This document shows positions 14,750 through 23,026 of a DNA stretch of 41,830 nucleotides, one piece after another (position 1 is the first letter of the stretch; the number at the start of each line of letters is the position of its first letter). The notes under the pieces were generated by a model, which saw only the letters and a list, made by a program, of their open reading frames with translations, ran no database searches and was not told where the DNA came from. Made by a program: the position numbers and the translations under genes. Source of the DNA: Thermoleophilia bacterium (GTDB lineage Bacteria > Actinomycetota > Thermoleophilia > Gaiellales > JAICJC01); contig JAICJM010000011.1 of NCBI GenBank assembly GCA_025928435.1, positions 1 to 41,830 on the forward strand, written 5' to 3'.

Positions 14750-14761
14750 GTTATCGATAAC
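14750..14761. promoter_or_regulatory. 12-bp palindrome GTTATCGATAAC
   Basis: Perfect palindrome at the end of the 389-aa gene and at the upstream edge of the intergenic region before the secreted propeller gene. It is AT-rich against the surroundings. It may be an operator for the downstream gene; the placement about 140 bp before that start makes this uncertain. Confidence 0.35.
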
Positions 14762-15920
14762 GCCGCAGCACGAGTGTTGCGTGTCGCGACGTCAGCGCTA
14801 CCGGTGTAGTATCGAAGTCGGCTGTCAGCGCGTTCGTGTTCGGGACGAGCTGGCCGGTGTAGCGAAGGCTCGAGAAGCGGTGCACTTTCCCACCTGCCTT
14901 GCAGGTGTGGCCTCCGGAGACGAGGGGCGCCTTCACAGACGTGAAGGTTGCGCTCCCCGCCATGAACGGATCTCCGGCGGAGAACACCTCCGCCGTCGCG
15001 CCGTGCCCGTTGTGCTGCGGGACCGGGAGGTCATAGGTCGACGCGCCGGCGATGATCGCGTGCGCCTCCGAGACGACCGGCTGGGTGTTGGGATCGGTGC
15101 CCGTGCCGACGAGCTGGGTGCTCGCCGGCTCCCCGAAGACCTTGTCGAAGACCCACTGCTCGGTCGGCGACGTCGTGCTCAGCGTCTCGCGGCCCGCACA
15201 CGGGTGGGCCCGCGATGCCGCGAGCGGGACGGCTGCCCGCACCCGCGGCGCGACCAGCGCGATCACGACCGCGCCGTTGCAACCGGGGTCGAACGCCTCG
15301 CCCGTCCGCACGGGGCCCGCCGCCAGGGTGCCGAAGAACGGCGAGGTGGGCGTCACGACGCTGAAGGGGGAGTACGCCATCGTGCCGTGCGACTCGCGCA
15401 GGAAGCCGTGGCCGCCGGTGATGAGCGTGCACCGTCGCCTGGTGATCGCGGTCGTCGGCGTGTACGTGGCGGCCAGCTGGCTGGGGGCGATCGACGCGCC
15501 GAGGTCGAGCGACGTGTTCATGGTGTCCTTGTCGAACGTGAAGGTCGCGCCCGTCTGCGGCGCGAGGTCGTACTCGTGCAGCTGGAACGCCGTCGGGCGT
15601 GTGCGCGGCAGCGATCGCTGCAGGTCGATCGACGCGAAGGGCGGCTGCGCCGCGCCTCCCCCCGGCGTCCCGAACACCGTCAGGCCCATCTCGTACCGCA
15701 CTCCGGAGATCAGCACCTCGCGCGGGCCCGCGAAGGCGAACACGGTCGAGAAGAAGTTGAATCTCGGCGCGTTCGTATGCGCGCGGCTCCAGCGGTGCCA
15801 CATCGCGAGCGCTCGCGGCGGCGGCGAGGCGGCGGAGGCGGTGGCGGATGCGACGAGAGCCGCCGCCAGCACGACGGCGGCGATGGACGCTCGTCCGATC
15901 AGTGTGAAGCGTCTGCGCAT
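14751..15920 (-). CDS. Secreted hypothetical protein, 389 aa
   Basis: Begins with MRRRFTLIG and a hydrophobic signal region ending ASATASAAS, so it is probably exported. The rest is rich in Thr, Ala, Pro and Gly with several regularly spaced hydrophobic strands and four cysteines (RRRCTLITGG, DPGCNGAV, HPCAGRE, GGHTCKAGG) that could form disulfides outside the cell. No family is recognised. The ATG at 15920 has an AAGGAG site 7 nt upstream; longer frames lack the signal sequence at the N-terminus. It is followed by the secreted propeller gene on the same strand, 141 bp away, and the 12-bp palindrome GTTATCGATAAC (14750-14761) overlaps its stop codon. Confidence 0.68.
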   Translation of the reverse strand: MRRRFTLIGRASIAAVVLAAALVASATASAASPPPRALAMWHRWSRAHTNAPRFNFFSTVFAFAGPREVLISGVRYEMGLTVFGTPGGGAAQPPFASIDLQRSLPRTRPTAFQLHEYDLAPQTGATFTFDKDTMNTSLDLGASIAPSQLAATYTPTTAITRRRCTLITGGHGFLRESHGTMAYSPFSVVTPTSPFFGTLAAGPVRTGEAFDPGCNGAVVIALVAPRVRAAVPLAASRAHPCAGRETLSTTSPTEQWVFDKVFGEPASTQLVGTGTDPNTQPVVSEAHAIIAGASTYDLPVPQHNGHGATAEVFSAGDPFMAGSATFTSVKAPLVSGGHTCKAGGKVHRFSSLRYTGQLVPNTNALTADFDTTPVALTSRHATLVLRRYR

Positions 15921-16000
15921 GACGGCTCCTTCGCGGTGATCCTGCCGTGGCCACTCTACCGCGGCTGCGTTGACAACGGGAAGACCCGCCGGGATCGTCC

Positions 16001-17533
16001 TTACGCGGGCACGAGACGCTTCGACGCCTCGATCGCGAACCACAGGCGCGCGACATCGGCCGTGCTCGAGAGGTCACGTTCGGTCAGCGCCTCGATCTGG
16101 CGCACGCGGTAGACGAGCGTCTGCTTGTGCACGTGCAGGCGCGTCGCGGCCCGCTGCCAGGAGCGGTTCTCCTCGAGGAAGACCTCCAGCGTGCGCTCGA
16201 GGTCGCTGCGATGCGTCTCGTCGTACGCGCGCAGCGGCCCCAGCAGCCGGGCGACCAGCAGCTCCGCCTCGGACGCGGAGCGGGGCGCGACCAGCTCGTC
16301 GTGGTCGTCGGTCTGGTCGACGACCGCCGCGCCGGAGTCGAGCGCCGCCCCGAGCGCCCAGCGCGCGTCGCGCAGCGCCGTGCCGACGGTCTCCAGGTTG
16401 GTCACCGGGCCGCTGATCCCGGCGCCGCCGAGCTCACCCGCGACCTCCTCGATCGCCCGCCGCCCGGACTCGCCGTTCTCGATCAGCGTGTAGAGCGCGT
16501 CGCCCTGCTCGAGCTCGAGACAGCGGATGCCGGCGGCGTCGAGCCGCGCGTGCAGGTCGACGCTGCCGTCGTGGGGCCAGGGCCGTCCGTGCGCGGTCGC
16601 CGCGACCACCCACGGCCCCATGCCGCAGCCGTGCTCGCGCAACATCGCGACCGCGGTCTCGTGCCCGACCCGGCCCTCGAGCATCCGCCGGAACAGGTCG
16701 CCGCCCAGCCGGCGCGCGCGCTCCCGCTCGGCCTGCGAGCGCTCGACCTCGACCGCCATGATCGTCGCGGCGTGCTGGAGCAGGAGCGGGTCGAGCGGCT
16801 CGCCCAGGCCCACGGCGACCATCACCTCGGCGTCCTTCGTGGGGATGACGAGCGCCATCGCCGGCGCCGCGGCGGCGTCGAACCGCACCCAGGCGGCCAG
16901 CGGCTCCGTCCGCTCGGCCAGGAGCTCGGCCAGGCTCGACGCGACGTCGGCGCGGAGCCCCGGCCACCCCGGGAACGGCGGCCGCAGGGTCACCCGGTCG
17001 ATCACGAAGAGCCGGCACCCGCACATCTCGGCGAGCGTGCCGAGCGTCCGCGGCACCGAGGCCGAGCCGGTGCGGCTCGACCGCAGCGACTCGTACAGGC
17101 GCATGATCTTGACGAGCCGGTCGTGCTCGCTGCGGCTGCTCGCGTGCATGACGGCGTGCGCGACCGCCACGAACGGCACCTGGTGCTCGACCATCAGCAC
17201 CGGAAAGCCCAGCCGGTCGGCCGTCTCGCGCAGCGCCGGCGTGAGCGGCGGCGAGCGCATCGCCGAGCCGGGCGCCTCGCCGCTCTCGCACAGGGCGACG
17301 CCCGAGAGGCCGGAGTCCGCCAGGAGCTCGATCCACTGCGTCTGCGCCTTCGCGCCGCGGGGGACGGCGAGCCCGATCGTCATCAGGAGGTCGCCCTGCC
17401 CGAGCCACTCCGTCGGGTCGGGCAGCTCGCACACGCCCGCCCAGCGCACCTCGCGTGACTCGCCGCTGCGCCCCGCGTAGAGCCGCGTGCGCAGGTTGGG
17501 GATCCGGATCAGTTCGCGGATCGTCAGAGCCAC
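16001..17533 (-). CDS. PucR-family transcriptional regulator
   Basis: Regulator of 510 residues with the PucR layout: N-terminal PucR domain (about 5-125, TIRELIRIPNLRTRLYAG, GDLLMTIGLAVP, VPFVAVAHAVMHA), a central GGDEF-like/ligand region, and a C-terminal PucR-type helix-turn-helix (about 445-505, LERTLEVFLEENRSWQRAATRLHVHKQTLVYRVRQIEALTERDL). PucR proteins control purine, amino-acid or amine degradation. It is divergent from an aldehyde dehydrogenase, permease and FAD oxidase operon, which it probably regulates. The GTG start is 7 nt from a TACGAT -10 box that lies inside the palindrome GTACGATCGTAC, suggesting autoregulation. Confidence 0.88.
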   Translation of the reverse strand: MALTIRELIRIPNLRTRLYAGRSGESREVRWAGVCELPDPTEWLGQGDLLMTIGLAVPRGAKAQTQWIELLADSGLSGVALCESGEAPGSAMRSPPLTPALRETADRLGFPVLMVEHQVPFVAVAHAVMHASSRSEHDRLVKIMRLYESLRSSRTGSASVPRTLGTLAEMCGCRLFVIDRVTLRPPFPGWPGLRADVASSLAELLAERTEPLAAWVRFDAAAAPAMALVIPTKDAEVMVAVGLGEPLDPLLLQHAATIMAVEVERSQAERERARRLGGDLFRRMLEGRVGHETAVAMLREHGCGMGPWVVAATAHGRPWPHDGSVDLHARLDAAGIRCLELEQGDALYTLIENGESGRRAIEEVAGELGGAGISGPVTNLETVGTALRDARWALGAALDSGAAVVDQTDDHDELVAPRSASEAELLVARLLGPLRAYDETHRSDLERTLEVFLEENRSWQRAATRLHVHKQTLVYRVRQIEALTERDLSSTADVARLWFAIEASKRLVPA

Positions 17534-17535
17534 TC

Positions 17536-17547
17536 GTACGATCGTAC
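17536..17547 (-). promoter_or_regulatory. Palindrome GTACGATCGTAC overlapping the pucR-type -10 box
   Basis: A perfect 12-bp palindrome two bases before the GTG start of the PucR gene. On the minus strand its first half contains TACGAT (17541-17546), 7 nt from the start codon, i.e. a leaderless promoter. Binding here would block the regulator's own transcription; whether it also affects the divergent operon 100 bp away is unknown. Confidence 0.5.
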
Positions 17548-17650
17548 ATGAACGCCCCCCGAGTTCCTAAAGACGGACGATTGAACGTGTCATGCGGGAT
17601 GGGGGACGATCTCCTCTCGTTCGCGACGACGGCGGAGGGGTGGTCCTCAC

Positions 17651-19084
17651 ATGGCTCAGGTGACGACATATCGCGGGGCGTTCATCGACGGGGAGTGGAT
17701 CGCCGGAGGCGGCGAGGAGATCACCGTCACGAACCCGGATACCGGCGAGGCCGTCGGCTCCGTGTCCGCGGCCACGCCCGAGCAGATCGACGAGGCGGTC
17801 GCCTCGGCGCGCAAGGCGTTCGAGACCTGGCGGCGTACGCCGGTGCTCGAGCGGGTCGAGATCTGCCGCCGGGCGTACGACATCTGCATGGAGCGGGCCG
17901 AGGAGATCGCGGTGCTGATCACTCGCGAGACCGGCAAGACCATCCGCGAGTCGCGCGAGGAGATGGTCGAGTACACCGCCGACCACTTCCGCCGCGCCGC
18001 CGAGGACGTCCTGCGCCGCGAGGGCAAGGTGCTGCCCTCCACGCAGGGGATGAATCACAAGCGGATCCTGATCGTGCAGGAGCCGGTCGGCGTCGTCGCC
18101 GCCGTCTCGCCCTGGAACTTCCCCGTCGACATCGCCGGGATCCCGATCGTGTACGGCCTCGCGTACGGCTGCACGACCGTGTGGAAGCCGTCCGAGCTCT
18201 CGCCGCTCTGCGCCGAGGCGTTCATGGACGTCCTCCACGACGCCGGCTTCCCGCCCGGCACGGCCAACCTCGTGCACGGGCGCGGGGACGTGGGCTCGGC
18301 CCTCGTCGGGCACGACGGCGTCGACTCCGTCGTCTTCACCGGCTCGATCGAGACCGGCGAGAAGGTCGCCCGCGCCGCCGGGCTGAAGAACCGCGTGCTC
18401 GAGCTGGGCGGCAACGGCCCCCAGATCGTGCTGGCCGACGCCGACCTCGACGCCGCGGTCGAGGGCGCGATCATGGGCTGCTTCTACCTGGCCGGACAGG
18501 TGTGCACCGCGGCCGAGCGCGTCCTGGTGCACCGCGACGTGCACGACGCGTTCGTCGAGCGCCTCGTCGACCGCACGAAGCAGCTGCGTGTCGGCGACCC
18601 GCTCGCCGAGGAGACCGACATGGGCCCGATGTGTCACCGCGGCACGCTCGAGCGGACGCAGGCGCACATCTCCGACGCCGTCGCCAACGGCGCCCAGGTG
18701 GTGATCGGGGGCACGAGCAACGGCATGTACCACGACCCGACCGTGCTCACCGGCGTGACGAACGCGATGCGGATCGCCCGCGAGGAGACGTTCGGGCCGG
18801 TCGCGCCCATCATGGCCTTCGACTCGCTCGAGGAGGCGCTCGAGATCGCCAACTCGACGGAGTTCGGCCTGACTGCCTCGGTGTTCACGAAGTCGCTGAA
18901 CGACGCCTGGACGGCGGCCGAGGAGCTGCGTCACGGCACCGTCCACATCAACGAGAGCACGAACTACTGGGATCAGATGGCGCCGTTCGGCGGCGCGAAG
19001 AAGTCCGGCTCCGGCCGGGAGCTCGCGGGCTGGATCGCCGACGCGCTGACCGAGACCAAGCAGATCACGTTCGACCTGACCTAG
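17651..19084 (+). CDS. NAD(P)-dependent aldehyde dehydrogenase
   Basis: ALDH superfamily enzyme of 477 residues oxidising an aldehyde to the acid. The catalytic Glu251 (VLELGGNGPQ) and Cys285 (AGQVCTAAER) are present, as are the substrate/NAD motif VSPWNFPVDI, FTGSIETGEKV and the C-terminal ETFGPVAPI and APFGGAKKSGSGRE blocks. The family resembles succinate-semialdehyde and gamma-aminobutyraldehyde-type dehydrogenases. First gene of an operon with an APC permease, a zinc-ribbon membrane protein and an FAD amine oxidase; in that setting the aldehyde would come from oxidative deamination of an imported amine, as in the Puu putrescine pathway (inference). The ATG follows a GGAGGGG at 10 nt. Confidence 0.92.
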   Translation: MAQVTTYRGAFIDGEWIAGGGEEITVTNPDTGEAVGSVSAATPEQIDEAVASARKAFETWRRTPVLERVEICRRAYDICMERAEEIAVLITRETGKTIRESREEMVEYTADHFRRAAEDVLRREGKVLPSTQGMNHKRILIVQEPVGVVAAVSPWNFPVDIAGIPIVYGLAYGCTTVWKPSELSPLCAEAFMDVLHDAGFPPGTANLVHGRGDVGSALVGHDGVDSVVFTGSIETGEKVARAAGLKNRVLELGGNGPQIVLADADLDAAVEGAIMGCFYLAGQVCTAAERVLVHRDVHDAFVERLVDRTKQLRVGDPLAEETDMGPMCHRGTLERTQAHISDAVANGAQVVIGGTSNGMYHDPTVLTGVTNAMRIAREETFGPVAPIMAFDSLEEALEIANSTEFGLTASVFTKSLNDAWTAAEELRHGTVHINESTNYWDQMAPFGGAKKSGSGRELAGWIADALTETKQITFDLT

Positions 19085-19093
19085 GGAGAGGGG

Positions 19094-20665
19094 ATGACCC
19101 AAGAGCCACAGATCGGAGCCCACAACGTCGCCGAGGTCGAGGTCGACGAACGCCGCCTGCTGAAGACGATGCACTGGTGGGACGGCTTTGTCATCGGTCT
19201 CGCCAACCCGGGGTTCCTGCTCGCCGGGCTGGCCGGATCGGTCGATACGCTCGGGCCCAAGTGGGCCGCCGCGATCTGGTTCGCGTCGGCCGCCTTGGGC
19301 GCGCTGCAGGCGTACATCTACGCGGAGCCGGCTGCGATGTTCCCGGACAAGTCCGGCGGCCTCTCGATGTACGCCAAGGAGGGCTGGCGCAAGTACTTCT
19401 CGCTGGCCGGCCCGATCGCGACGTTCGGCTACTGGTTCGCGTGGTCGAGCGTGCTCGCGATCTACGGCGGCATCATCGGCACGCTGCTGATCGCCCGGTT
19501 CTTCTCGTCGCACGCCCTCGACGTCACGCACGTCGCGTTCGTCGACGTGACATGGCCGCGCGCGATCGGCGCGGTCTGCATCCTGGCGTGCTTCTTCTTC
19601 AACGTGCGCGGCATGCGGCCCGCCGTGTGGTTCTCGTACGTCACGGGCGCGATGATGGTCATCCCACTCGCGGCGCTTGCGATCGTTCCCTTCCTCACCG
19701 GTGACGTCACGAATCACGCCATCGGCGGTGACTTCATCTCCGCCTCGGTGAAGTACTACGGCGACACGCCGACGACGTTCAACCAGATCGCGCTCGGCAT
19801 CGTGTGGTTCTGGGTGATCGGGTGGTCGACCTACGGCGCGGAGGCGTGTACCACCTTCGCGCCGGAGTACCACGATCCCAGAGACGACACCCGCTGGGCG
19901 ATCGTCTCCACCGGCGGCCTGCTGACCGTGCTCGCGCTGCTGCTGCCGATCACGATCGTGGGTGTCATGGGCACCGACGCGATCTTCAACGACACGACGT
20001 ACATCGCGTACCTGACAACGGCGCTCGACAAGACGGTCGGATCGTTCCTCGGCGGGGTGTTCGTGATCTTCATCTCCGCCGGGCTCCTGCTCTCGATGAA
20101 CACGGCCACGATGGACGGGTCACGCGCGCTCTACGGGATGGCCAAGGAAGGGTTGACCATCCGTCAGCTCGAGCGCCTGAACGGCCACCACGTGCCCGGC
20201 CGCGCGATGGCGCTCGACATGGTGCTGAACCTGTGTCTGCTCTTCTTCGCGCCGTCGCTGCTCTTCATCCTCGTCGCCGGCAACGTCGGCTACGTGCTCT
20301 CGCACGTGTTCGCGCTGTCGGGCGTGCTCCTGCTGCGGAAGGACCGGGCCGACTGGCCGCGGCCGTTCCGGCTCGCCTCGGGCTGGATCGCCGTCGCCTG
20401 GGTGGCGCTCGTCATCAACCTCGTCGGCACGGTGTTCGGCGTCATCTGGATGAAGTACACCGGCTACCTGGTGAAGGGGACGGATGTGACCGGCTACCTG
20501 ACCCCGGCGCTGATCACCGGATTCGCCGCGCTCGCGGTGGGCGTGATCGGCTACGTCATCGGCCAGATCCAGCACAACCGGCCGGTGCGCCTGACCGATC
20601 CGAGCAGCGAGTCGCCGTCGCCCGAGGTCTACGCGTTGGTCGGAGCGCAGCCAAGCTCACCCTGA
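19094..20665 (+). CDS. APC-superfamily amino acid/polyamine permease
   Basis: Integral membrane importer of 523 residues with about twelve hydrophobic helices, starting at MHWWDGFVIGLANPGFLLAGLAG, where the first helix contains the unwound Gly-rich segment typical of APC transporters. Later landmarks are YAEPAAMFPDKSGG, FFFNVRGMRPAVWF and LSMNTATMDGSRALYGMAKEG. Starts 9 nt after the aldehyde dehydrogenase with a GGAGAGGGG ribosome site. Substrate is not determinable from sequence; with an FAD amine oxidase and an aldehyde dehydrogenase in the same operon, an amine, polyamine or amino acid is likely. The next gene starts at its stop codon (TGATG). Confidence 0.9.
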   Translation: MTQEPQIGAHNVAEVEVDERRLLKTMHWWDGFVIGLANPGFLLAGLAGSVDTLGPKWAAAIWFASAALGALQAYIYAEPAAMFPDKSGGLSMYAKEGWRKYFSLAGPIATFGYWFAWSSVLAIYGGIIGTLLIARFFSSHALDVTHVAFVDVTWPRAIGAVCILACFFFNVRGMRPAVWFSYVTGAMMVIPLAALAIVPFLTGDVTNHAIGGDFISASVKYYGDTPTTFNQIALGIVWFWVIGWSTYGAEACTTFAPEYHDPRDDTRWAIVSTGGLLTVLALLLPITIVGVMGTDAIFNDTTYIAYLTTALDKTVGSFLGGVFVIFISAGLLLSMNTATMDGSRALYGMAKEGLTIRQLERLNGHHVPGRAMALDMVLNLCLLFFAPSLLFILVAGNVGYVLSHVFALSGVLLLRKDRADWPRPFRLASGWIAVAWVALVINLVGTVFGVIWMKYTGYLVKGTDVTGYLTPALITGFAALAVGVIGYVIGQIQHNRPVRLTDPSSESPSPEVYALVGAQPSSP

Positions 20666-21018
20666 TGTCCGTACCGATTGTCGTCCGCTGCCCGTGCGGC
20701 GCCCGGATCGAGGCGAAGGCGGGAGACGTCGTCACGTGCGAGTGCGGGCGGCGGTACGACACGTCGGCGGTCGATTCCGAGCAGGTGCGCCTGGCCGATC
20801 TGATCCAGCGCCGGCACAAGGTGTACGCACGCCTGGGGCTGATCGTGGCCGGCCTCGCGACCATCGGCGGCTTCATCGCCGCCGGGTGGTGGGGGGCCGG
20901 CCTGGCGCTGCCGTTCTCGTGCCTCGTGTGGTGGAAGGGCGTCCAGCCGCGCTGGCAGCGGAGGGCGGCCGCCGACCTGGCCACCATCCCGAAGAGCCGG
21001 ATCGAGGCCGACCGGTGA
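20665..21018 (+). CDS. Zinc-ribbon protein with two membrane helices
   Basis: A 117-residue protein: N-terminal zinc ribbon VRCPCGARIEAKAGDVVTCECGRRYD (two CxC pairs about 13 residues apart), a short linker and two membrane helices (about 53-72 LGLIVAGLATIGGFIAAGWW and 75-92), then a basic tail. Its ATG overlaps the permease stop and its own stop overlaps the oxidoreductase GTG start, so it is firmly inside the operon. No known family function. It could be an accessory factor of the permease or oxidase, but only its position supports that. Confidence 0.75.
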   Translation: MSVPIVVRCPCGARIEAKAGDVVTCECGRRYDTSAVDSEQVRLADLIQRRHKVYARLGLIVAGLATIGGFIAAGWWGAGLALPFSCLVWWKGVQPRWQRRAAADLATIPKSRIEADR

Positions 21019-22412
21019 GCCGGTCGCTGTGGCTGGTCGAGGCCCTTGCGGCCGACGCCGGCGCCTCCGCGCCTCCGGCCGAGGGCGCGCAGCGGGCAGA
21101 CGTCGTCATCGTCGGCGGTGGGTACACCGGCCTGTGGACGGCCCTGCACCTGAAGGAGCGCGAGCCCGGCCTCGACGTCGTCATCGTCGAGGCCGACATC
21201 TGCGGGGGCGGCGCCAGCGGCCGCAACGGCGGGTTCGTGCTCTCGTGGTGGCCGAAGCTCGAGACGCTCATCGAGATGTTCGGCGAGAACGAGGGGATCC
21301 GGCTCGCCTGGGCGAGCGACGAGGCGGTGAAGGAGATCGGCGCCTTCTGCGACGCGAACGGGATCGACGCCCACTACACCCACGCCGGCTGGCTGTGGGT
21401 GGCGACGTCGCAGGCCCAGGACGGCGCCTGGGAGGGCTCGGTCAAGACGTGCGAGGAGCACGACATCGACGCCTTCGAGCGGCTCATGCCGGAGCAGATC
21501 GCGGCCCGCTCCGGCTCCCCGGTGACGATCAGCGGGGTGCTCGAGCCGAACGCCGCGACGGTGCAGCCGGGCCTGCTCGCCCGCGGCCTGCGACGGGTCG
21601 CGCTCGAGCGCGGCGTGCGCATCTACGAGGGCTCGCCGATGGTGGCGCTCGACCGCGGTGCGCCGCCGGTCGTCCGCACGCCCCGAAGCGCGATCACCGC
21701 CGACGCGGTCGTGATCGCGACGAACGCCTGGGCGGCGCGGATCCGCGAGCTGCGGCGGCTGATCGTCCCGCTCGGGAGCGACATCGCCGCGACCGAGCCG
21801 ATCCCCGAGCGCCTGGCCGACATCGGCTGGACGGGCGGCGAGGCGATCTCCGACTCGCACCTGATGGTCAACTACTACCGCACGACCCGCGACGGGCGGA
21901 TCGCCTGGGGCAAGGGCGGTGGCCGCCTGACGCCGGCGGGGCGGGTGAACGACTTCCTCGTCGACCATCGCCACACCGCCGCGGCGGCCGAGCGGATGCG
22001 GACGATCTACCCGATGCTCGCGGACGTGCCGATCGCGGCTGAGTGGAGCGGCTGGGTCGACCGCAGCGTCACCGGCCTGCCGGTGTTCGGGCGGCTGCGC
22101 GGGAGCGGCCGCGTCGTCTACGGCGTCGGCTTCTCGGGAAACGGCGTCGGCCCGACCCACCTCGGCGGCCGCATCCTGGCCTCGCTCGCGCGCGGCGCAG
22201 ACGACGAGTGGGCGACCTGCGGCCTGGTGTCCGACCGGCACGACAGGTTCCCGCCGGAGCCGGCCCGTTTCGCCGGGAGCCTGGCCGTGCGCGAGGCGGT
22301 CGCCCGCAAGGAGCGCGCCGACGACGCCGGCCGCCGCCCCGACCGCGTCTCGCGGTGGCTGGCCGGCTTCGCGCCGTCGGGCTATTTCAAGATCTCGGAG
22401 CCACGGGAATAG
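21015..22412 (+). CDS. FAD-dependent amine/amino-acid oxidoreductase (DAO family, PuuB-like)
   Basis: Flavoenzyme of 465 residues. The FAD-binding Rossmann signature VVIVGGGYTGLWTALHL (about residues 30-47) is followed by the ribose-binding Glu (VVIVEADICGGGASGRNGG), and the C-terminal GVGFSGNGVGPTHLGG loop is the second FAD contact. This is the pattern of DAO-family oxidases such as gamma-glutamylputrescine oxidase (PuuB), which deaminate an amine to an aldehyde. The aldehyde dehydrogenase and permease encoded upstream fit such a route. GTG start overlaps the preceding stop (GTGA). The operon ends here, with a long palindrome at 22419-22439. Confidence 0.88.
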   Translation: MSRSLWLVEALAADAGASAPPAEGAQRADVVIVGGGYTGLWTALHLKEREPGLDVVIVEADICGGGASGRNGGFVLSWWPKLETLIEMFGENEGIRLAWASDEAVKEIGAFCDANGIDAHYTHAGWLWVATSQAQDGAWEGSVKTCEEHDIDAFERLMPEQIAARSGSPVTISGVLEPNAATVQPGLLARGLRRVALERGVRIYEGSPMVALDRGAPPVVRTPRSAITADAVVIATNAWAARIRELRRLIVPLGSDIAATEPIPERLADIGWTGGEAISDSHLMVNYYRTTRDGRIAWGKGGGRLTPAGRVNDFLVDHRHTAAAAERMRTIYPMLADVPIAAEWSGWVDRSVTGLPVFGRLRGSGRVVYGVGFSGNGVGPTHLGGRILASLARGADDEWATCGLVSDRHDRFPPEPARFAGSLAVREAVARKERADDAGRRPDRVSRWLAGFAPSGYFKISEPRE

Positions 22413-22418
22413 CCGCAG

Positions 22419-22459
22419 AAGCGGGGACAGTCCCCGCTTGGCGGGGCCCGGCCCCATCC
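22419..22459. repeat. Palindrome pair between convergent operons
   Basis: First unit: ten-base arms AAGCGGGGAC and GTCCCCGCTT around a single A (22419-22439). Second unit: GGGGCC-C-GGCCCC with flank (22440-22459), nearly identical to 12097-12116. It lies between the convergent FAD oxidase and cupin genes and can form hairpins in both transcripts, so it may act as a bidirectional terminator. Confidence 0.55.
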
Positions 22460-22469
22460 CGACCCACCG

Positions 22470-22997
22470 TCAGCGGATGAACTGGTCGACGAAGTCGGCG
22501 CCCAGGCCGTTCGCCGCGTAGCGCTCGCGGGCCAGCTCGATCAGCCCGATGTTGTCCTCGACGTGGACGACCTTGTCCTCGTCGTCGATGTAGAGCACCG
22601 GGCCGCAGATCACGAACATGGTCTGCATCTCCTCGCAGTCGTCGTCGACCGTGAGGGTGTGCACCTCGCCCGGCGGCTCGAACACGTAGGAGCCCTCAAG
22701 CGCGACCCAGGTGTGCTCGAGGTAGCGCCACCGGCCCTTGAGCACATAGCCGTGCACCGGCGAGGGGTGGCGGTGGCGGGAGAGCACCCCGCCGCGGCGC
22801 ACGCGCAGGACCTCGCCGTGCGAGCCGGAGTTCATGTCGAAGAAGAGCGGCCGGAACCAGACATTCGGCTCGATCTCGATCCACACCCGCTCGTCCTCGG
22901 GCGGGCGCACGACGAGCTCGGGCCGCATGCCCAGATGGCCGTACACGGGCGGGTCGAAGTCGGTGATGTCGCTCTTGGCCGGAAGGGTGACCTCCAT
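22470..22997 (-). CDS. Cupin-domain dioxygenase-like protein
   Basis: Cupin of 175 residues resembling 2,4'-dihydroxyacetophenone dioxygenase-like proteins. Metal-binding positions are visible in LSRHRHPSPVHGYVLKGRW (HxHxxPxxG-type first motif) and FEPPGEVHTLTVDDD (second motif Glu and His). It would use Fe or another metal to cleave or oxygenate a keto or aromatic compound; the substrate is unknown. It starts 27 nt after the acyl-CoA dehydrogenase gene on the same strand, with a GAGGAGG ribosome site, forming a two-gene operon beside an AraC regulator. Confidence 0.82.
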   Translation of the reverse strand: MEVTLPAKSDITDFDPPVYGHLGMRPELVVRPPEDERVWIEIEPNVWFRPLFFDMNSGSHGEVLRVRRGGVLSRHRHPSPVHGYVLKGRWRYLEHTWVALEGSYVFEPPGEVHTLTVDDDCEEMQTMFVICGPVLYIDDEDKVVHVEDNIGLIELARERYAANGLGADFVDQFIR

Positions 22998-23026
22998 GGC
23001 GTCGCCTCCTCGTTGTCGGTCGTTCG

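Noticed and set aside
17573..17650. TTGAAC-18-GACGAT as promoter of the aldehyde dehydrogenase operon
   Set aside because: Plausible spacing but both hexamers are weak; not strong enough to annotate.
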